In this document: piece after piece, positions 24,301 to 33,202 of the stretch
Position numbering within the stretch: the stretch's first letter is position 1
Layout of the letters: each line of letters opens with the position of its first letter
Source of the DNA: Natrinema soli
GTDB lineage: Archaea > Halobacteriota > Halobacteria > Halobacteriales > Natrialbaceae
Length of the DNA: 64,000 bases
Direction of reading: 5' to 3'
Assembly: GCF_028618695.1 (NCBI RefSeq)
Contig: NZ_JAQIVI010000149.1
Span: 1-64,000, forward strand
Translations under genes and position numbers: made by a program
Notes under the pieces: model-generated
What the model saw: only the letters and a program-made list of their open reading frames with translations
Databases searched by the model: none
What the model was told of the DNA's origin: nothing

Positions 24301-26220
24301 ATGAGTAGCGACGACACGACCGACGAGACGCAGGAGACCTCTGAAGTATCGCTCTCAGTCGACACGCTCGGCAACGGGGAGACGATGGACAAGGCCCGCG
24401 AGACGACGCAACTCGACGAGCGTCGGATTTCGATCGACGCCGGCCTCGGGATCCAGCCGCCGTACAACCCCGAGACGCTGGCGGCCTTCCAAGAGCTGAA
24501 CGAGACCCACCATGCGTGCGTCCGGAAGAAGTCCCGCTACGAGGTCGGATACGGTTTCGAGATCGTGCCTCACCCGCAGGCTGACGAACCGGATCCGGAC
24601 GGAGACGACCACGACGACGTCGAAACGTTCTGGCAGGGCGCCAACTCCCGCTGGCAAATCGGTCCTGAAGGGACGGCCGCCTCCACACCGGAGGAGGTCC
24701 TCGAGCTCGCCCGGCAGGACTACCACGGCATCGGCTGGGCCGCACTCGAGATCCTCGTCGAGGGCGACGGCACGCCGATCGGCCTGGCGCACGTTCCCGC
24801 GACGACAGTCCGGGTCCGGAAGACGACGTCCAAGACCGAGACTGAGGACGGTGAGGAAAGGGAGGTCGTCCAGCGGGGCCACGGGTACCTGCAGGTCCGA
24901 CAGGGACGACGTCGCTACTTCGGCGAAGCCGGTGACCGATACCGCGGACAGGGCGATGACGACGATCGCGAGCCGATCTTCGTCGACAAGGAGAACGGTG
25001 ACACTGCCTCGAGTGCTGGCGATCTCGATAACGGGCCGGCGAACGAACTCATCTTCATCCCGAATCCGTCGCCGCTCTCGCTGTACTACGGGATCCCCGA
25101 CTGGGTCGCCGCCATGCAGACGATGGGGGCCGATCAAGCGGCGAAGGAGTGGAACCACGACCTCTTCGACCACCACGGTATCCCGTACTATGTCGTCAAG
25201 GTCACCGGAGGGACGCTCACGGAAGACTCGAAGGACGAGCTCCGGGACCTGATGGACAACCTAAAGGGGACTCGTTATCGGACGGCAATCCTCGAGGTCG
25301 AAGAGTTCGAGCAAGAGAAAGACCTGACCGGCGAGGATGGCAACGACATCGAGATCGAACTGGTGCCGGTCGGCTCTCGCGACGATCTCGACATGGAGTT
25401 CCAGAAGTTCCGCGAGCGCAACGAACACGAAATAAGCAAAGTACACTCTGTCCCACCAATTCTCATCAACGTGACCGACACCTCGAACCGCTCGAAAGAG
25501 CAGGTCCGCGAGTTCGCCGAGGACGTCATCGCCCCCGAGCAGAAGAAGTTCGAGGCCCGGCTTTACAAGATCCTCCACCAGACCGCACTCGGCGTCGACG
25601 ACTGGACCCTGAAATTTGAGCTCAGGGGAGCTGATCGACCGGAGAAGAACGCCCGCATCGCTCGCAACCGCGTCGACGCCGCGGGCCGGGCCGTCACGAT
25701 AGACGAGGCTCGAGAGGCCGCTGGCTGGGATCCGTTGCCCGCCGACCATCCCGTCGACGGCACTACATTGCTGGCGGAACTCGGCGGACGTCAGGGGCCT
25801 CCAGGGGACGACGAACCGACGCTCGAGGAGCAATTCCCGCCGGAGGAGAACAAGATCGGCGAGCGCGACTGGTCGGAAGTCGAGTCCGATCTGGACGTCG
25901 TCGACGGCGTCGCAACGAAGGATCCGATCGAGCAAACGCAGTTCAGCAGCTCGAACCTGGCCGAGGGTCTCTATGACTTCGAAACTCGAGAGTGTTACAT
26001 ATCGTTCGAGAGGGATGAAGGCCAGAACAGCCTCTACGCCTACGTCGACGTCCCGGCAGCCATCTGGGAGGCGCTCAACAGCGCTTCGAGTCACGGCAGC
26101 TACCACTACGAAAATGTCCGCCTCGAGTACGACTATGTGGAGATCACCAACCACCACGATCGCCTTCCGGAGGGGCCTAGTCCAGACTCGGATGATGTCC
26201 CCGACGACATCCCGCTGTAG
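24301..26220 (+). CDS. Portal protein with C-terminal KTSC domain
   Basis: 639 residues. The portal core spans about residues 40-470: YNPETLAAFQELNETHHACV, the ISKVHSVPPILINV(T)D region, and NRSKEQVREFAEDVIAPEQK, typical of SPP1/HK97-type portals. A linker (GPPGDDEPTLEEQFPPEE) leads to a C-terminal KTSC domain (SSNLAEGLYDFETRECYISF ... YVDVPAAIWEALNSASSHGS) at about 550-615. The dodecamer would form the DNA channel and head-tail vertex. The KTSC fusion is uncommon and may bind nucleic acid or protein. Confidence 0.88.
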   Translation: MSSDDTTDETQETSEVSLSVDTLGNGETMDKARETTQLDERRISIDAGLGIQPPYNPETLAAFQELNETHHACVRKKSRYEVGYGFEIVPHPQADEPDPDGDDHDDVETFWQGANSRWQIGPEGTAASTPEEVLELARQDYHGIGWAALEILVEGDGTPIGLAHVPATTVRVRKTTSKTETEDGEEREVVQRGHGYLQVRQGRRRYFGEAGDRYRGQGDDDDREPIFVDKENGDTASSAGDLDNGPANELIFIPNPSPLSLYYGIPDWVAAMQTMGADQAAKEWNHDLFDHHGIPYYVVKVTGGTLTEDSKDELRDLMDNLKGTRYRTAILEVEEFEQEKDLTGEDGNDIEIELVPVGSRDDLDMEFQKFRERNEHEISKVHSVPPILINVTDTSNRSKEQVREFAEDVIAPEQKKFEARLYKILHQTALGVDDWTLKFELRGADRPEKNARIARNRVDAAGRAVTIDEAREAAGWDPLPADHPVDGTTLLAELGGRQGPPGDDEPTLEEQFPPEENKIGERDWSEVESDLDVVDGVATKDPIEQTQFSSSNLAEGLYDFETRECYISFERDEGQNSLYAYVDVPAAIWEALNSASSHGSYHYENVRLEYDYVEITNHHDRLPEGPSPDSDDVPDDIPL

Positions 26221-26307
26221 CAGCTTACGCGAACTGTCGATGCCGATGACCATGAGCACGGGAGCCCCGACTCCCCGTGCGAGCGAGGCCTGACCGGGAT
26301 CTGACTT

Positions 26308-26427
26308 ATGAGCGACAATAGCAACAAAGAGCGCGGCGAGAAGCGTGGCGTCCTCTCCACCGGTCAAGCCCGGAAACTCGAGGACGCCGACGCGGAGGCC
26401 GCTGATGACGACAGTGCGGAGGACTGA
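26308..26427 (+). CDS. Small acidic protein between portal and protease
   Basis: 39 residues, MSDNSNKERGEKRGVLSTGQ, then ARKLEDADAEAADDDSAED. Highly charged and probably disordered. Position suggests a head accessory factor; nothing firmer. Confidence 0.5.
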   Translation: MSDNSNKERGEKRGVLSTGQARKLEDADAEAADDDSAED

Positions 26428-26430
26428 CCC

Positions 26431-27894
26431 ATGCCTCCCGTGAGTAAAGCCGACAAGTCGACCGTACGCAAGGACGTCGACTTCGTCGCGAAAGATGACG
26501 AGGAGCAGATTGCCACCGGCATCGTGATGGTGCCGTACGCGGTCGATCTCCAGGGCGACTGGGAACGGCCCGAGACAATCCAGCAGTTCGCCGAGCAGTT
26601 CGGCAATTTCGAGGCGGTCGGCGAGGCCGGTGGCGGCGTCATGCACGCTGTCTTCCCCGACGAACACGCTACGCTCGAGCGTAACGAGGTGCTCGAGGAG
26701 GCTACGGAGATCGGCGGTACGGAAGCCCCCGCCGGCGCGTGGATCCAAGAGTGGCGCTTCGAAGACGAGGAGCTCTGGGAACTCGTCGCCGACGGCATCC
26801 TCGAGGGCTACTCGATCGGTGCGGTGAACGTCCACTGGGGCGATCCGATGGAACAGGACGACCTCCCCGACGAGGTCACCGTGCCCGATCGGATCGACGA
26901 GGACCAACTCGTCTGGGAGCTCGTCGACGGGATCATCCGCGAGGTCTCGGCCGTCGACATCCCGGCCGTTCCGGATGCGATGATCCTCGAGACGAAGTCC
27001 GAGGCCGACAAGCGCCTGTCCGATCACCTCGGTAACCGCGACGGCTTCCTCGAGGAGGCCCAGCAGCGGGGCCACTCCGAATCGGAGGCCGAACGCCTCT
27101 GGGAGTACCTCAACCGGGCCGTCGACATCGAGGGCGCGGGAGATCCGGGCAAGGCATCCTTTTTCGAGCGCATCGGAAAGGCTGCGTTTAGCGCCTTTCC
27201 AGGCTCTGGATCTGGGTCCGATGACAACACCTCATCGAAGACGTCCGAGGCCCCGGACCGCGGTCGCGAGCGTGGCAGCGAGAAGGAGGGACGCACCCTC
27301 TCGACGTCGAACCGGCACTCGTTGTACGCGACGATCGACGCCTCACTGGACATCCTCCAGGACGCCGGCGTCGATCACGGGATGACTCGGTTCACCGATC
27401 GGGAGGACACGACGTTCGACCTCTCCGACCACAGCGCTCGGACGTGGGCAGAGCCCGAGGACGACGAAGACGAGGAAGAGGATGATAAGAACGCCGCCGG
27501 CGGCGACATGCCGGACGACTCAGATTCTACTGACATGAGCAACGAAGACGACCCGATGGCTGACGCCCCCGAGTGGGCGAAGGCTCTCAACGACCGTATC
27601 GACAACCTCGAGAGCGAGGAGAAGAACGCCGGCGCCGGCGACGCTGACGACTCGATGGCTGGCGCCCCCGAGTGGGCGAAGAGCCTCGACGAACGCATCA
27701 ACGAGATCGAGGAGAAGGCGCTCGACGACGACGGCGAAGACAAGCCTGAGTGGGCGAAGAGCCTCGAGGCGCGCATCGACGCGATCTCGAAGCAGACGGG
27801 CACCGACACGCAGCAGATCGGCAAGAGCGAATCGGAAGAGTCCGAGAAGGGCAGCGGCTTCACGCTGGACCCGCGGAAGGCTCGAGGTAACTAA
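26431..27894 (+). CDS. Prohead protease (XkdF-like) fused to a scaffold-like region
   Basis: 487 residues. Residues 1-190 match the XkdF-type serine protease: EEQIATGIVMVPYAVDLQGD, GGVMHAVFPDEHATLERNEV, WIQEWRFEDEELWELVADGI, then EGYSIGAVNVHWGD and IREVSAVDIPAVPDAMI. A middle segment (about 200-300) has DGFLEEAQQRGHSESEAERL, a DUF-type cation-regulator-like fragment. The C-terminal 150 residues are acidic with three repeats of PEWAKxLxxRI, predicted coiled coil, i.e. a scaffold that the protease would remove during maturation. Confidence 0.8.
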   Translation: MPPVSKADKSTVRKDVDFVAKDDEEQIATGIVMVPYAVDLQGDWERPETIQQFAEQFGNFEAVGEAGGGVMHAVFPDEHATLERNEVLEEATEIGGTEAPAGAWIQEWRFEDEELWELVADGILEGYSIGAVNVHWGDPMEQDDLPDEVTVPDRIDEDQLVWELVDGIIREVSAVDIPAVPDAMILETKSEADKRLSDHLGNRDGFLEEAQQRGHSESEAERLWEYLNRAVDIEGAGDPGKASFFERIGKAAFSAFPGSGSGSDDNTSSKTSEAPDRGRERGSEKEGRTLSTSNRHSLYATIDASLDILQDAGVDHGMTRFTDREDTTFDLSDHSARTWAEPEDDEDEEEDDKNAAGGDMPDDSDSTDMSNEDDPMADAPEWAKALNDRIDNLESEEKNAGAGDADDSMAGAPEWAKSLDERINEIEEKALDDDGEDKPEWAKSLEARIDAISKQTGTDTQQIGKSESEESEKGSGFTLDPRKARGN

Positions 27895-27896
27895 CG

Positions 27897-28850
27897 ATGA
27901 GTCAGAATCTCACTTCTACTCGAACGCAGAACGAGAAGGCAGTCGAAAAGCTCGACACGACCGACATGGCCGGCGGCGTCCTGCCGCCGGATCTCTTCGA
28001 GAGCTGGTACCAGAAGGTCGTCGACTCGGCGACCATGCTCCAGGGGGCCCGAACGGAGGACCTTCCGCGGCCGCAGATGGACCTGCCCCGCATCAGCGTC
28101 GGCGAGCGCATGCGGCGTGGCTCGGCCGAGAACTCCGGCAACGATGGCCAGGGCGAGGTCAACACTGACGCCGTCAGCCTGGACGTCGAGAAAGGCACCC
28201 TCGCGTACGATCTCTCTCGAGAGTCCGTCGACGACACGCTCGACAACGTCGACGAGATCGTCCTGGACATGCTGGCCCGGCAGTTCGCCGTCGACACCCA
28301 GGACTTGGGGATCAACGGCGACGAGGCCGACGCGGACGCGTTCCTCAACCAGAACGACGGCTGGCTGAAGATCCTCTCGAACTCGGCGGACACGAGCACC
28401 TACGACCACACCGACGCCAACGGCAACGCCCAGCCGGTCGACACGAGCCTGTTCGACCAGTCGATCCAGGCGATGCCGAACAAGTACCTGCGCTCGGACC
28501 GGTTCGAGCCCGTGTTCTACATGAACGAGAACAAGGTTCAGCAGTACCGTATGGCGCTGACCGAGCGCGAGGATCCGCTGGGCTCGGCCGTCATCTTCGG
28601 CGACGAGGACATCACGCCGTTCTCCTACGACGTCGTCGGCGTCGCCGCGTGGCCCGAGGATACTGCGGTGTTCACGCACCCGCAGAACTTCATCTACGGC
28701 CTCTACGACGAGGTCGAGATCCGCGTTCTCACCGAGACGGACAAGGTCGCCGAGAACGACCTCTTCGCTCGCTACTTCATGCGGGTTCGTGACGACTTCG
28801 CGATCGAGGACGAGGAAGCTGCGGTCCTCGGAACGGGTATCGAGGTCTAA
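27897..28850 (+). CDS. Major capsid protein, HK97 fold
   Basis: 317 residues, MSQNLTSTRTQNEKAVEKLD. Hallmarks of the HK97-fold capsid: an N-terminal arm, MAGGVLPPDLFESWYQKVVD, an E-loop region RPQMDLPRISVGERMRRGSA, a spine helix VDEIVLDMLARQFAVDTQDL, NQNDGWLKIL, and a C-terminal A-domain with FTHPQNFIYGLYDEVEIRVL. It starts 3 nt after the protease gene, the standard order. No separate scaffold gene is needed given the preceding fusion. Confidence 0.88.
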   Translation: MSQNLTSTRTQNEKAVEKLDTTDMAGGVLPPDLFESWYQKVVDSATMLQGARTEDLPRPQMDLPRISVGERMRRGSAENSGNDGQGEVNTDAVSLDVEKGTLAYDLSRESVDDTLDNVDEIVLDMLARQFAVDTQDLGINGDEADADAFLNQNDGWLKILSNSADTSTYDHTDANGNAQPVDTSLFDQSIQAMPNKYLRSDRFEPVFYMNENKVQQYRMALTEREDPLGSAVIFGDEDITPFSYDVVGVAAWPEDTAVFTHPQNFIYGLYDEVEIRVLTETDKVAENDLFARYFMRVRDDFAIEDEEAAVLGTGIEV

Positions 28851-28861
28851 GAGGGCCGACG

Positions 28862-29047
28862 ATGACAACTACTAACGAAAAAGTCCGGACTGCACTCGAG
28901 GAGAATCGCATCATCACTCGGCTCTCGGCTGATCCTGCCGTGGCGAATCTCGAGGGCGGCGAGATGTGGTACAACACGACCGCGGACGAGTATCGGGGCT
29001 ACGAGGCAGGCACCGGAATCGTCTCGCTCAGCACAACGGCTGTCTAA
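28862..29047 (+). CDS. Small head protein
   Basis: 61 residues, MTTTNEKVRTALEENRIITR, then GGEMWYNTTADEYRGYEAGT. The segment MWYNTTADEYRGYEAGTGIV resembles the short beta motif seen in tail-fibre or decoration proteins (x-WYNT-x-xxxYRgY). Directly follows the capsid gene; possible decoration protein. Confidence 0.6.
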   Translation: MTTTNEKVRTALEENRIITRLSADPAVANLEGGEMWYNTTADEYRGYEAGTGIVSLSTTAV

Positions 29048-29058
29048 GGTGACCGTCT

Positions 29059-29460
29059 ATGGAAACAGTACGCTACACTGACGAGGGCGGTCGCTATCGT
29101 ACCGGCGGTGTGACCTTCGAGCCTGGTGATGTCGGCGAGGTCTCTGCAGGCCTGGCTGAGCATCTGGTCGTCGACGTCGGAAGTTTCGAGTACGTCGACG
29201 AGGAGGCGATCGAGAAGACAGACACCGATCCCGACGAGGACGTGGATGACGACGCCAGCGACGAAGGCGAAGCGTCGGATGAAGACGACGGGCTCGTCGA
29301 GGAACTGGACGGGATGACCATCCCCGAGTTCGAGGAGGAACTCGAAAGCGGTCGCTTCGACGATCGCCTCGAGGCCGTCGGGGATGCCGAACGCGAGGGC
29401 CAGGACCGAGCCGGTGTTCACGACGCGATCGGTGTCCGTCGTGCCGAGATCGAGGGGTAA
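29059..29460 (+). CDS. Head-region acidic protein
   Basis: 133 residues, METVRYTDEGGRYRTGGVTF. A small beta domain (FEPGDVGEVSAGLAEHLVVD) and then a very acidic stretch (EKTDTDPDEDVDDDASDEGE) and a helical tail with IPEFEEELESGRFDDRLEAV. Likely a head-tail region accessory protein by position. Confidence 0.6.
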   Translation: METVRYTDEGGRYRTGGVTFEPGDVGEVSAGLAEHLVVDVGSFEYVDEEAIEKTDTDPDEDVDDDASDEGEASDEDDGLVEELDGMTIPEFEEELESGRFDDRLEAVGDAEREGQDRAGVHDAIGVRRAEIEG

Positions 29461-29463
29461 CCG

Positions 29464-29772
29464 ATGGCCGCATGGAACGAGACGGTCATCCTCGCGAACT
29501 CCGAGAGCCTCGCGGCTGCGACGGCCGTCGAGGAGCTGATCAGTGGCCTCCGTGACCCGGTCGTCTGCGTCGACCTCGAGAACCTCGAGGGATCGGCTGA
29601 CGACACGCTCACGATCGAGTTCGAGGGCGCTGCTGGCACCTACCAGGCCGATGAGCGGACGCTCGCGGAGGCGCAGTCCTACACGCTCGACATCCCGCAG
29701 TGCGAGGCCGTCTCTGTCACCTCGAGCAACGGCGTCACGTACAGCATTGAAGTCCGCGCCAACCCCTCGTAA
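29464..29772 (+). CDS. Small beta-rich head protein
   Basis: 102 residues, MAAWNETVILANSESLAAAT. Alternating hydrophobic pattern (VVCVDLENLEGSADDTLTIE ... YTLDIPQCEAVSVTSSNGVT) suggests a jelly-roll or Ig-like decoration protein. Between the capsid gene and the connector gene. Confidence 0.6.
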   Translation: MAAWNETVILANSESLAAATAVEELISGLRDPVVCVDLENLEGSADDTLTIEFEGAAGTYQADERTLAEAQSYTLDIPQCEAVSVTSSNGVTYSIEVRANPS

Positions 29773-29774
29773 CC

Positions 29775-30515
29775 ATGCCCGATACTGGATACTGCACCGT
29801 CGACGACGTCCGTCGGGCGAAGCAAAAGTCCGAGCTGACCGGCGAGCTCGCATCGGAAGGCAATGAGATCGTCGTCGATGCGATCACGGCCCAGACCGAG
29901 TGGCTCGAGAAGAAACTCTCTCGACACTGGTACGTCTCAACGCGGCCCGACGAGGACACCCACGGACTGCTCCCGACCGGGCCGAAGAGTCGCGACGACG
30001 AGGAGGATATCCCGACCGGTGGGGCATCCATCGTTGGAGAGCCTGTGACGCCGAAAACATGGCAGGGAACGTACACTCGGATCAAACTGGACCGTCGCGA
30101 CGCCGAGTCTATCACGGAGTTGCTCGTTCGGACGCCGGACGGCTACGAGGACTGGGTCGGGAGCAGCGAGTACAGCGGCGGCACGTGGCCTGACGCACTC
30201 GGTGATGACTACTACCTCCGGATCAACAACGGAGGCATCTCGCAGCTGTATCTCGACACCGAGAACCTGCTTGACGAGGACGACGAGCCGCTGCTCGAAT
30301 CCTACTCGAACGCGGTCTACGTCACCTTCGACTACGGCCACGAGGGGATCCCGGACACTGTCCGCAAGGCCGTCGCGATGCGGGCGTGTGCGAAGCTACT
30401 GATCGACGACGAGAGTGCGCTGGGCATCCCGGACAACGGCCAGCTGGTCAACCCCGAGAGCAAGAAGCAGGCGATGGAGTCAGCAGCCGAGGAACTCCTC
30501 GAGGTCTACCGCTGA
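29775..30515 (+). CDS. Head-tail connector (adaptor) protein
   Basis: 246 residues, MPDTGYCTVDDVRRAKQKSE. The start TVDDVRRA, a helical bundle and the C-terminal DTVRKAVAMRACAKLLIDDE, then a terminal helix EELLEVYR, are the pattern of gp6/gp15-type connector proteins, enlarged by a beta insertion in the middle. It would sit below the portal. TGATG overlap with the next gene. Confidence 0.7.
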   Translation: MPDTGYCTVDDVRRAKQKSELTGELASEGNEIVVDAITAQTEWLEKKLSRHWYVSTRPDEDTHGLLPTGPKSRDDEEDIPTGGASIVGEPVTPKTWQGTYTRIKLDRRDAESITELLVRTPDGYEDWVGSSEYSGGTWPDALGDDYYLRINNGGISQLYLDTENLLDEDDEPLLESYSNAVYVTFDYGHEGIPDTVRKAVAMRACAKLLIDDESALGIPDNGQLVNPESKKQAMESAAEELLEVYR

Positions 30516-30970
30516 TGGAACTCGCATCCGACTTCGAGGGCGACCTTCGCGATGCGCTCCTGGACGACGTCGAGCAGCGGGCCCGCGATGTGATCGCGCC
30601 GGAGGTCCAGTCCCACGCCCACGATCTCCTCGAGGCGTACGGACAGCGACACGACTACGACGTCGGCATGATCATCGAGGCCGGCACGACCCGAGTCGAG
30701 AGGTGTAAGGGTCGCGTCCTCGTCCGCTGGGGCTGGCCGGAGCCGGCGATCTTCTTCGAGAGAGGAACTGTCGACCACGTCGTCCAGGCGAGGAACGCGG
30801 ACGTCCTCTCGTTCATCTGGGAGGATCCACCGCAGTGGGTCCGCGAGGAGTACGATCGCGAAGGCGAGGGGTGGCGCGTGTTCCTCCCTGAGACCGAGCC
30901 GTCGGGACTGCCGGAGTCCCGGTTCATCCGCGACTCGTTGAACTACGTCCGTCGGAGGTTCGAATCATGA
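30515..30970 (+). CDS. HK97 gp10-like tail completion protein
   Basis: 151 residues from MELASDFEGDLRDALLDDVE. A first helix then VQSHAHDLLEAYGQRHDYDV, and a beta half (VLVRWGWPEPAIFFERGTVD) ending SRFIRDSLNYVRRRFES. Size, position between connector and tail terminator, and the C-terminal xRFIRDSLxxxR helix fit the gp10/neck family. Confidence 0.65.
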   Translation: MELASDFEGDLRDALLDDVEQRARDVIAPEVQSHAHDLLEAYGQRHDYDVGMIIEAGTTRVERCKGRVLVRWGWPEPAIFFERGTVDHVVQARNADVLSFIWEDPPQWVREEYDREGEGWRVFLPETEPSGLPESRFIRDSLNYVRRRFES

Positions 30971-31512
30971 CCACGGAAGTCAACTGGGTCCTCAAGCAGC
31001 TGGGAAGCGTCGTCGACGACCTCACGGCCAACTACACGAACCGGAACGGCAACCCGGTCGCACTCAAGCGGGTCAACCGCGACGACAGCAGCGTCTACGA
31101 GGGCTCTGAGAGCCTCGATTTCAACGAGCCGATGCACAAGCGTAAGGATGATCTCAAGAGCGGCATCTTCGTTGGCGCAACTCTGGCCGACCGGGCGACA
31201 GAACCCGAGGGCTCCGAGTACGATCACGACCTCGAGACGGTTGTCGCTCTTCGCCTCGAGGGAATGACGTCGCAGGGCGGACTCCACGGACACGTCGACC
31301 CGGACGGGACGAACGGCGTCCCGTTCACCATGGTTAAACGGCAAATTCGGCGGACGTTGCTTGGATCCCGTAGCTACCCCGAGACGGACGTTCCCTACAC
31401 CGAGTATCACACGCTGCTCGTGACGAACGAGGACCCGCAGTCCAACGAGTATCGCGACTTCTACCGCTGGGAGGCGGATGTCGTGTTCCAGGGCCACGAG
31501 GAACTACCATAA
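30967..31512 (+). CDS. Tail terminator-like protein
   Basis: 181 residues, MTTEVNWVLKQLGSVVDDLT. The fold pattern (long first helix, then DHDLETVVALRLEGMTSQGG, YTEYHTLLVTNEDPQSNEYR, and a terminal DFYRWEADVVFQGHEELP) is that of tail-terminator proteins such as gpU. Overlaps its upstream neighbour by ATGA. Assignment rests partly on gene order. Confidence 0.6.
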   Translation: MTTEVNWVLKQLGSVVDDLTANYTNRNGNPVALKRVNRDDSSVYEGSESLDFNEPMHKRKDDLKSGIFVGATLADRATEPEGSEYDHDLETVVALRLEGMTSQGGLHGHVDPDGTNGVPFTMVKRQIRRTLLGSRSYPETDVPYTEYHTLLVTNEDPQSNEYRDFYRWEADVVFQGHEELP

Positions 31513-31549
31513 TCATGAAACAACATACGCAGACTGATGGAGGAATAGC

Positions 31550-32509
31550 ATGACGGGAGCCGGAACGACCAGCGTTTGCTGGACCCGGGAACCGAGCTTT
31601 CTGACCGCACCGTCGACACCAACGTACGTCCACGCCGGGCGCAACGCCTCGGTCAACGAAATCGAACTCAGTAACGCACTTGAGCGGTCGCGACTCCCGG
31701 ACGACAACGAGGCAGTCGAGTCGATCGCACAGAACCTCGAAGGCGCACTTGCACTCGAGTACGACCTTGTCCACCCGTGGATGCTGACCGACGCGTTCGT
31801 CAGCAATCACACAGACGACGATTCTGACGGCGTCCTCGAGTGGTCGATGGGGCGCGGTCAGATGCCGACTTCGCGCTGGTTCATCGGTGTCGACATCGGA
31901 TCGAACACCGTTGAGCGTGTCCCGAAGGCGGCGATCACCACGCAGCTGCAACTACAGGTCTCACTGAACTCGAACGCCCGTGTCACGCAGACGCTCGTCT
32001 ACGCCGACGAGACGAAGAATACGACCATGACGCCTGGCACGATTGTCGGCGGCGACCAGTCGCCGTACGTCTACCACGGCGGATCGTTCACCGTCGACGG
32101 GACGACTCAGAAGAAGATGCAGAGCGGGTCGATTGACATCACCAACGGCGGAAGCCTCGACCAGGGCTGGAACCGCAAGGCCGTCGACGCAGTCGCCGGC
32201 GATGCCGACTACACGGTGAACGCGACGAAGATAGCGACCGAGGAGACGAGTTCGAACGTCACGCTGGCCTATGGCAACTCGAACGCGCCGGCGACATCGT
32301 CCGGTATCGACGGTGTACCAGGGAAACTCCAACTCACCCGTGGCGATGGCGATCAGATCACTCTCTCGATGGAGGGTGTCACCACGAATACCTACGGCTG
32401 GGATAACGTCCCGCCGTCGGGCGACGAGCGCGTTCAGGAAGGTATCGAACTCTACCCAACCCGCGTCACGGCCAGTGCAGACGTCTCAATGGCCGACCCC
32501 TTCGCCTAA
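31550..32509 (+). CDS. Tail tube protein
   Basis: 319 residues, MTGAGTTSVCWTREPSFLTA. Beta-rich, Thr/Asn-rich, no signal peptide; contains NASVNEIELSNALERSRLPD and the long Ig-like second half (VTLAYGNSNAPATSSGIDGV ...). Gene order (terminator, tube, chaperones, tape measure) is the siphovirus standard, which is the main support. It polymerises around the tape-measure protein. Confidence 0.7.
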   Translation: MTGAGTTSVCWTREPSFLTAPSTPTYVHAGRNASVNEIELSNALERSRLPDDNEAVESIAQNLEGALALEYDLVHPWMLTDAFVSNHTDDDSDGVLEWSMGRGQMPTSRWFIGVDIGSNTVERVPKAAITTQLQLQVSLNSNARVTQTLVYADETKNTTMTPGTIVGGDQSPYVYHGGSFTVDGTTQKKMQSGSIDITNGGSLDQGWNRKAVDAVAGDADYTVNATKIATEETSSNVTLAYGNSNAPATSSGIDGVPGKLQLTRGDGDQITLSMEGVTTNTYGWDNVPPSGDERVQEGIELYPTRVTASADVSMADPFA

Positions 32510-32515
32510 CTACAC

Positions 32516-33061
32516 ATGCCACTGGAATCTGAAACTCTCACACTCGAGGAGGCAGTCGCCGATCTCGAGGACGAAAAAGAGGAACTGGCGGACGAGATGG
32601 CACAGATCCACCCGGATGAACGAACTGACGAGAACGCAGACTATCTCAAGCTCGGCCAGCAGGTGGGCGAAATCGAGCGCTACCTCGGCGGCCTCGACTG
32701 GGTCCGCGACGAGTTCGGCAGTGACGTCGAGTTCTCGTTGTCCGGTCTCACAACGGCAGAGACCCTCGAGGTCAACGACCGCGGCAACGATCTGCGCTCG
32801 GAGACGATCACGCCGACGAAGTCAACCAACAACATCGAATCGATCTTCTGGGTCGCGAAGGGTATCGACGAGGCGCCGTTCGTCGACGACGATGCAGACT
32901 ACGATGCGAAGTGTGCGGCCGTTCGCAACCTGCCGCGGCAGATGACCGACTGGCTCGAAAGTCGCATCAACGACCTCAGCACAGTGGGAAACAGGAACGG
33001 GGGCAACTTCGACGAGTTGCTGCAGGAGAAAACCGAGCAGTACCACCAGACGTCGTCGTGA
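32516..33061 (+). CDS. Tail assembly chaperone, first ORF
   Basis: 181 residues, MPLESETLTLEEAVADLEDE, a helical and acidic protein located between the tube and the tape-measure gene, the place of gpG-type chaperones. Its stop overlaps the GTG start of a 46-codon ORF in the -1 frame (33058), reminiscent of the G/GT arrangement, although no slippery heptamer is visible. Confidence 0.6.
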   Translation: MPLESETLTLEEAVADLEDEKEELADEMAQIHPDERTDENADYLKLGQQVGEIERYLGGLDWVRDEFGSDVEFSLSGLTTAETLEVNDRGNDLRSETITPTKSTNNIESIFWVAKGIDEAPFVDDDADYDAKCAAVRNLPRQMTDWLESRINDLSTVGNRNGGNFDELLQEKTEQYHQTSS

Positions 33062-33198
33062 CGTTCGCGACAGCGTTGTTGATGGCCCGCGGCCATTCGC
33101 CCGAAGACATCGCCGACTACGCGTGGCGCGATCTCGAGGCGTTCATGATTGTCCTCCCGTACACTAATCAGGCCCAGTCCGGGGGTATCCCCTTCTAA
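33058..33198 (+). CDS. Tail assembly chaperone, second small ORF
   Basis: 46 residues from GTG: VTFATALLMARGHSPEDIAD, then YAWRDLEAFMIVLP. The segment GHSPEDIADYAWRDLEAFM resembles the C-terminal module of split or frameshifted tail chaperones. GTGA overlap with the preceding gene suggests coupled reinitiation, or less likely a -1 frameshift. Followed 4 nt later by the tape-measure gene. Confidence 0.6.
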   Translation: MTFATALLMARGHSPEDIADYAWRDLEAFMIVLPYTNQAQSGGIPF

Positions 33199-33202
33199 GA
33201 AC

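Noticed and set aside
25261..27075. Leftward 604-codon frame opposite portal and protease
   Set aside because: Pure shadow of two confidently assigned structural genes.
33040..33070. Programmed -1 frameshift in the tail-chaperone genes
   Set aside because: No slippery heptamer is present at the overlap; stop/start coupling explains it. Kept only as a low-interest question.
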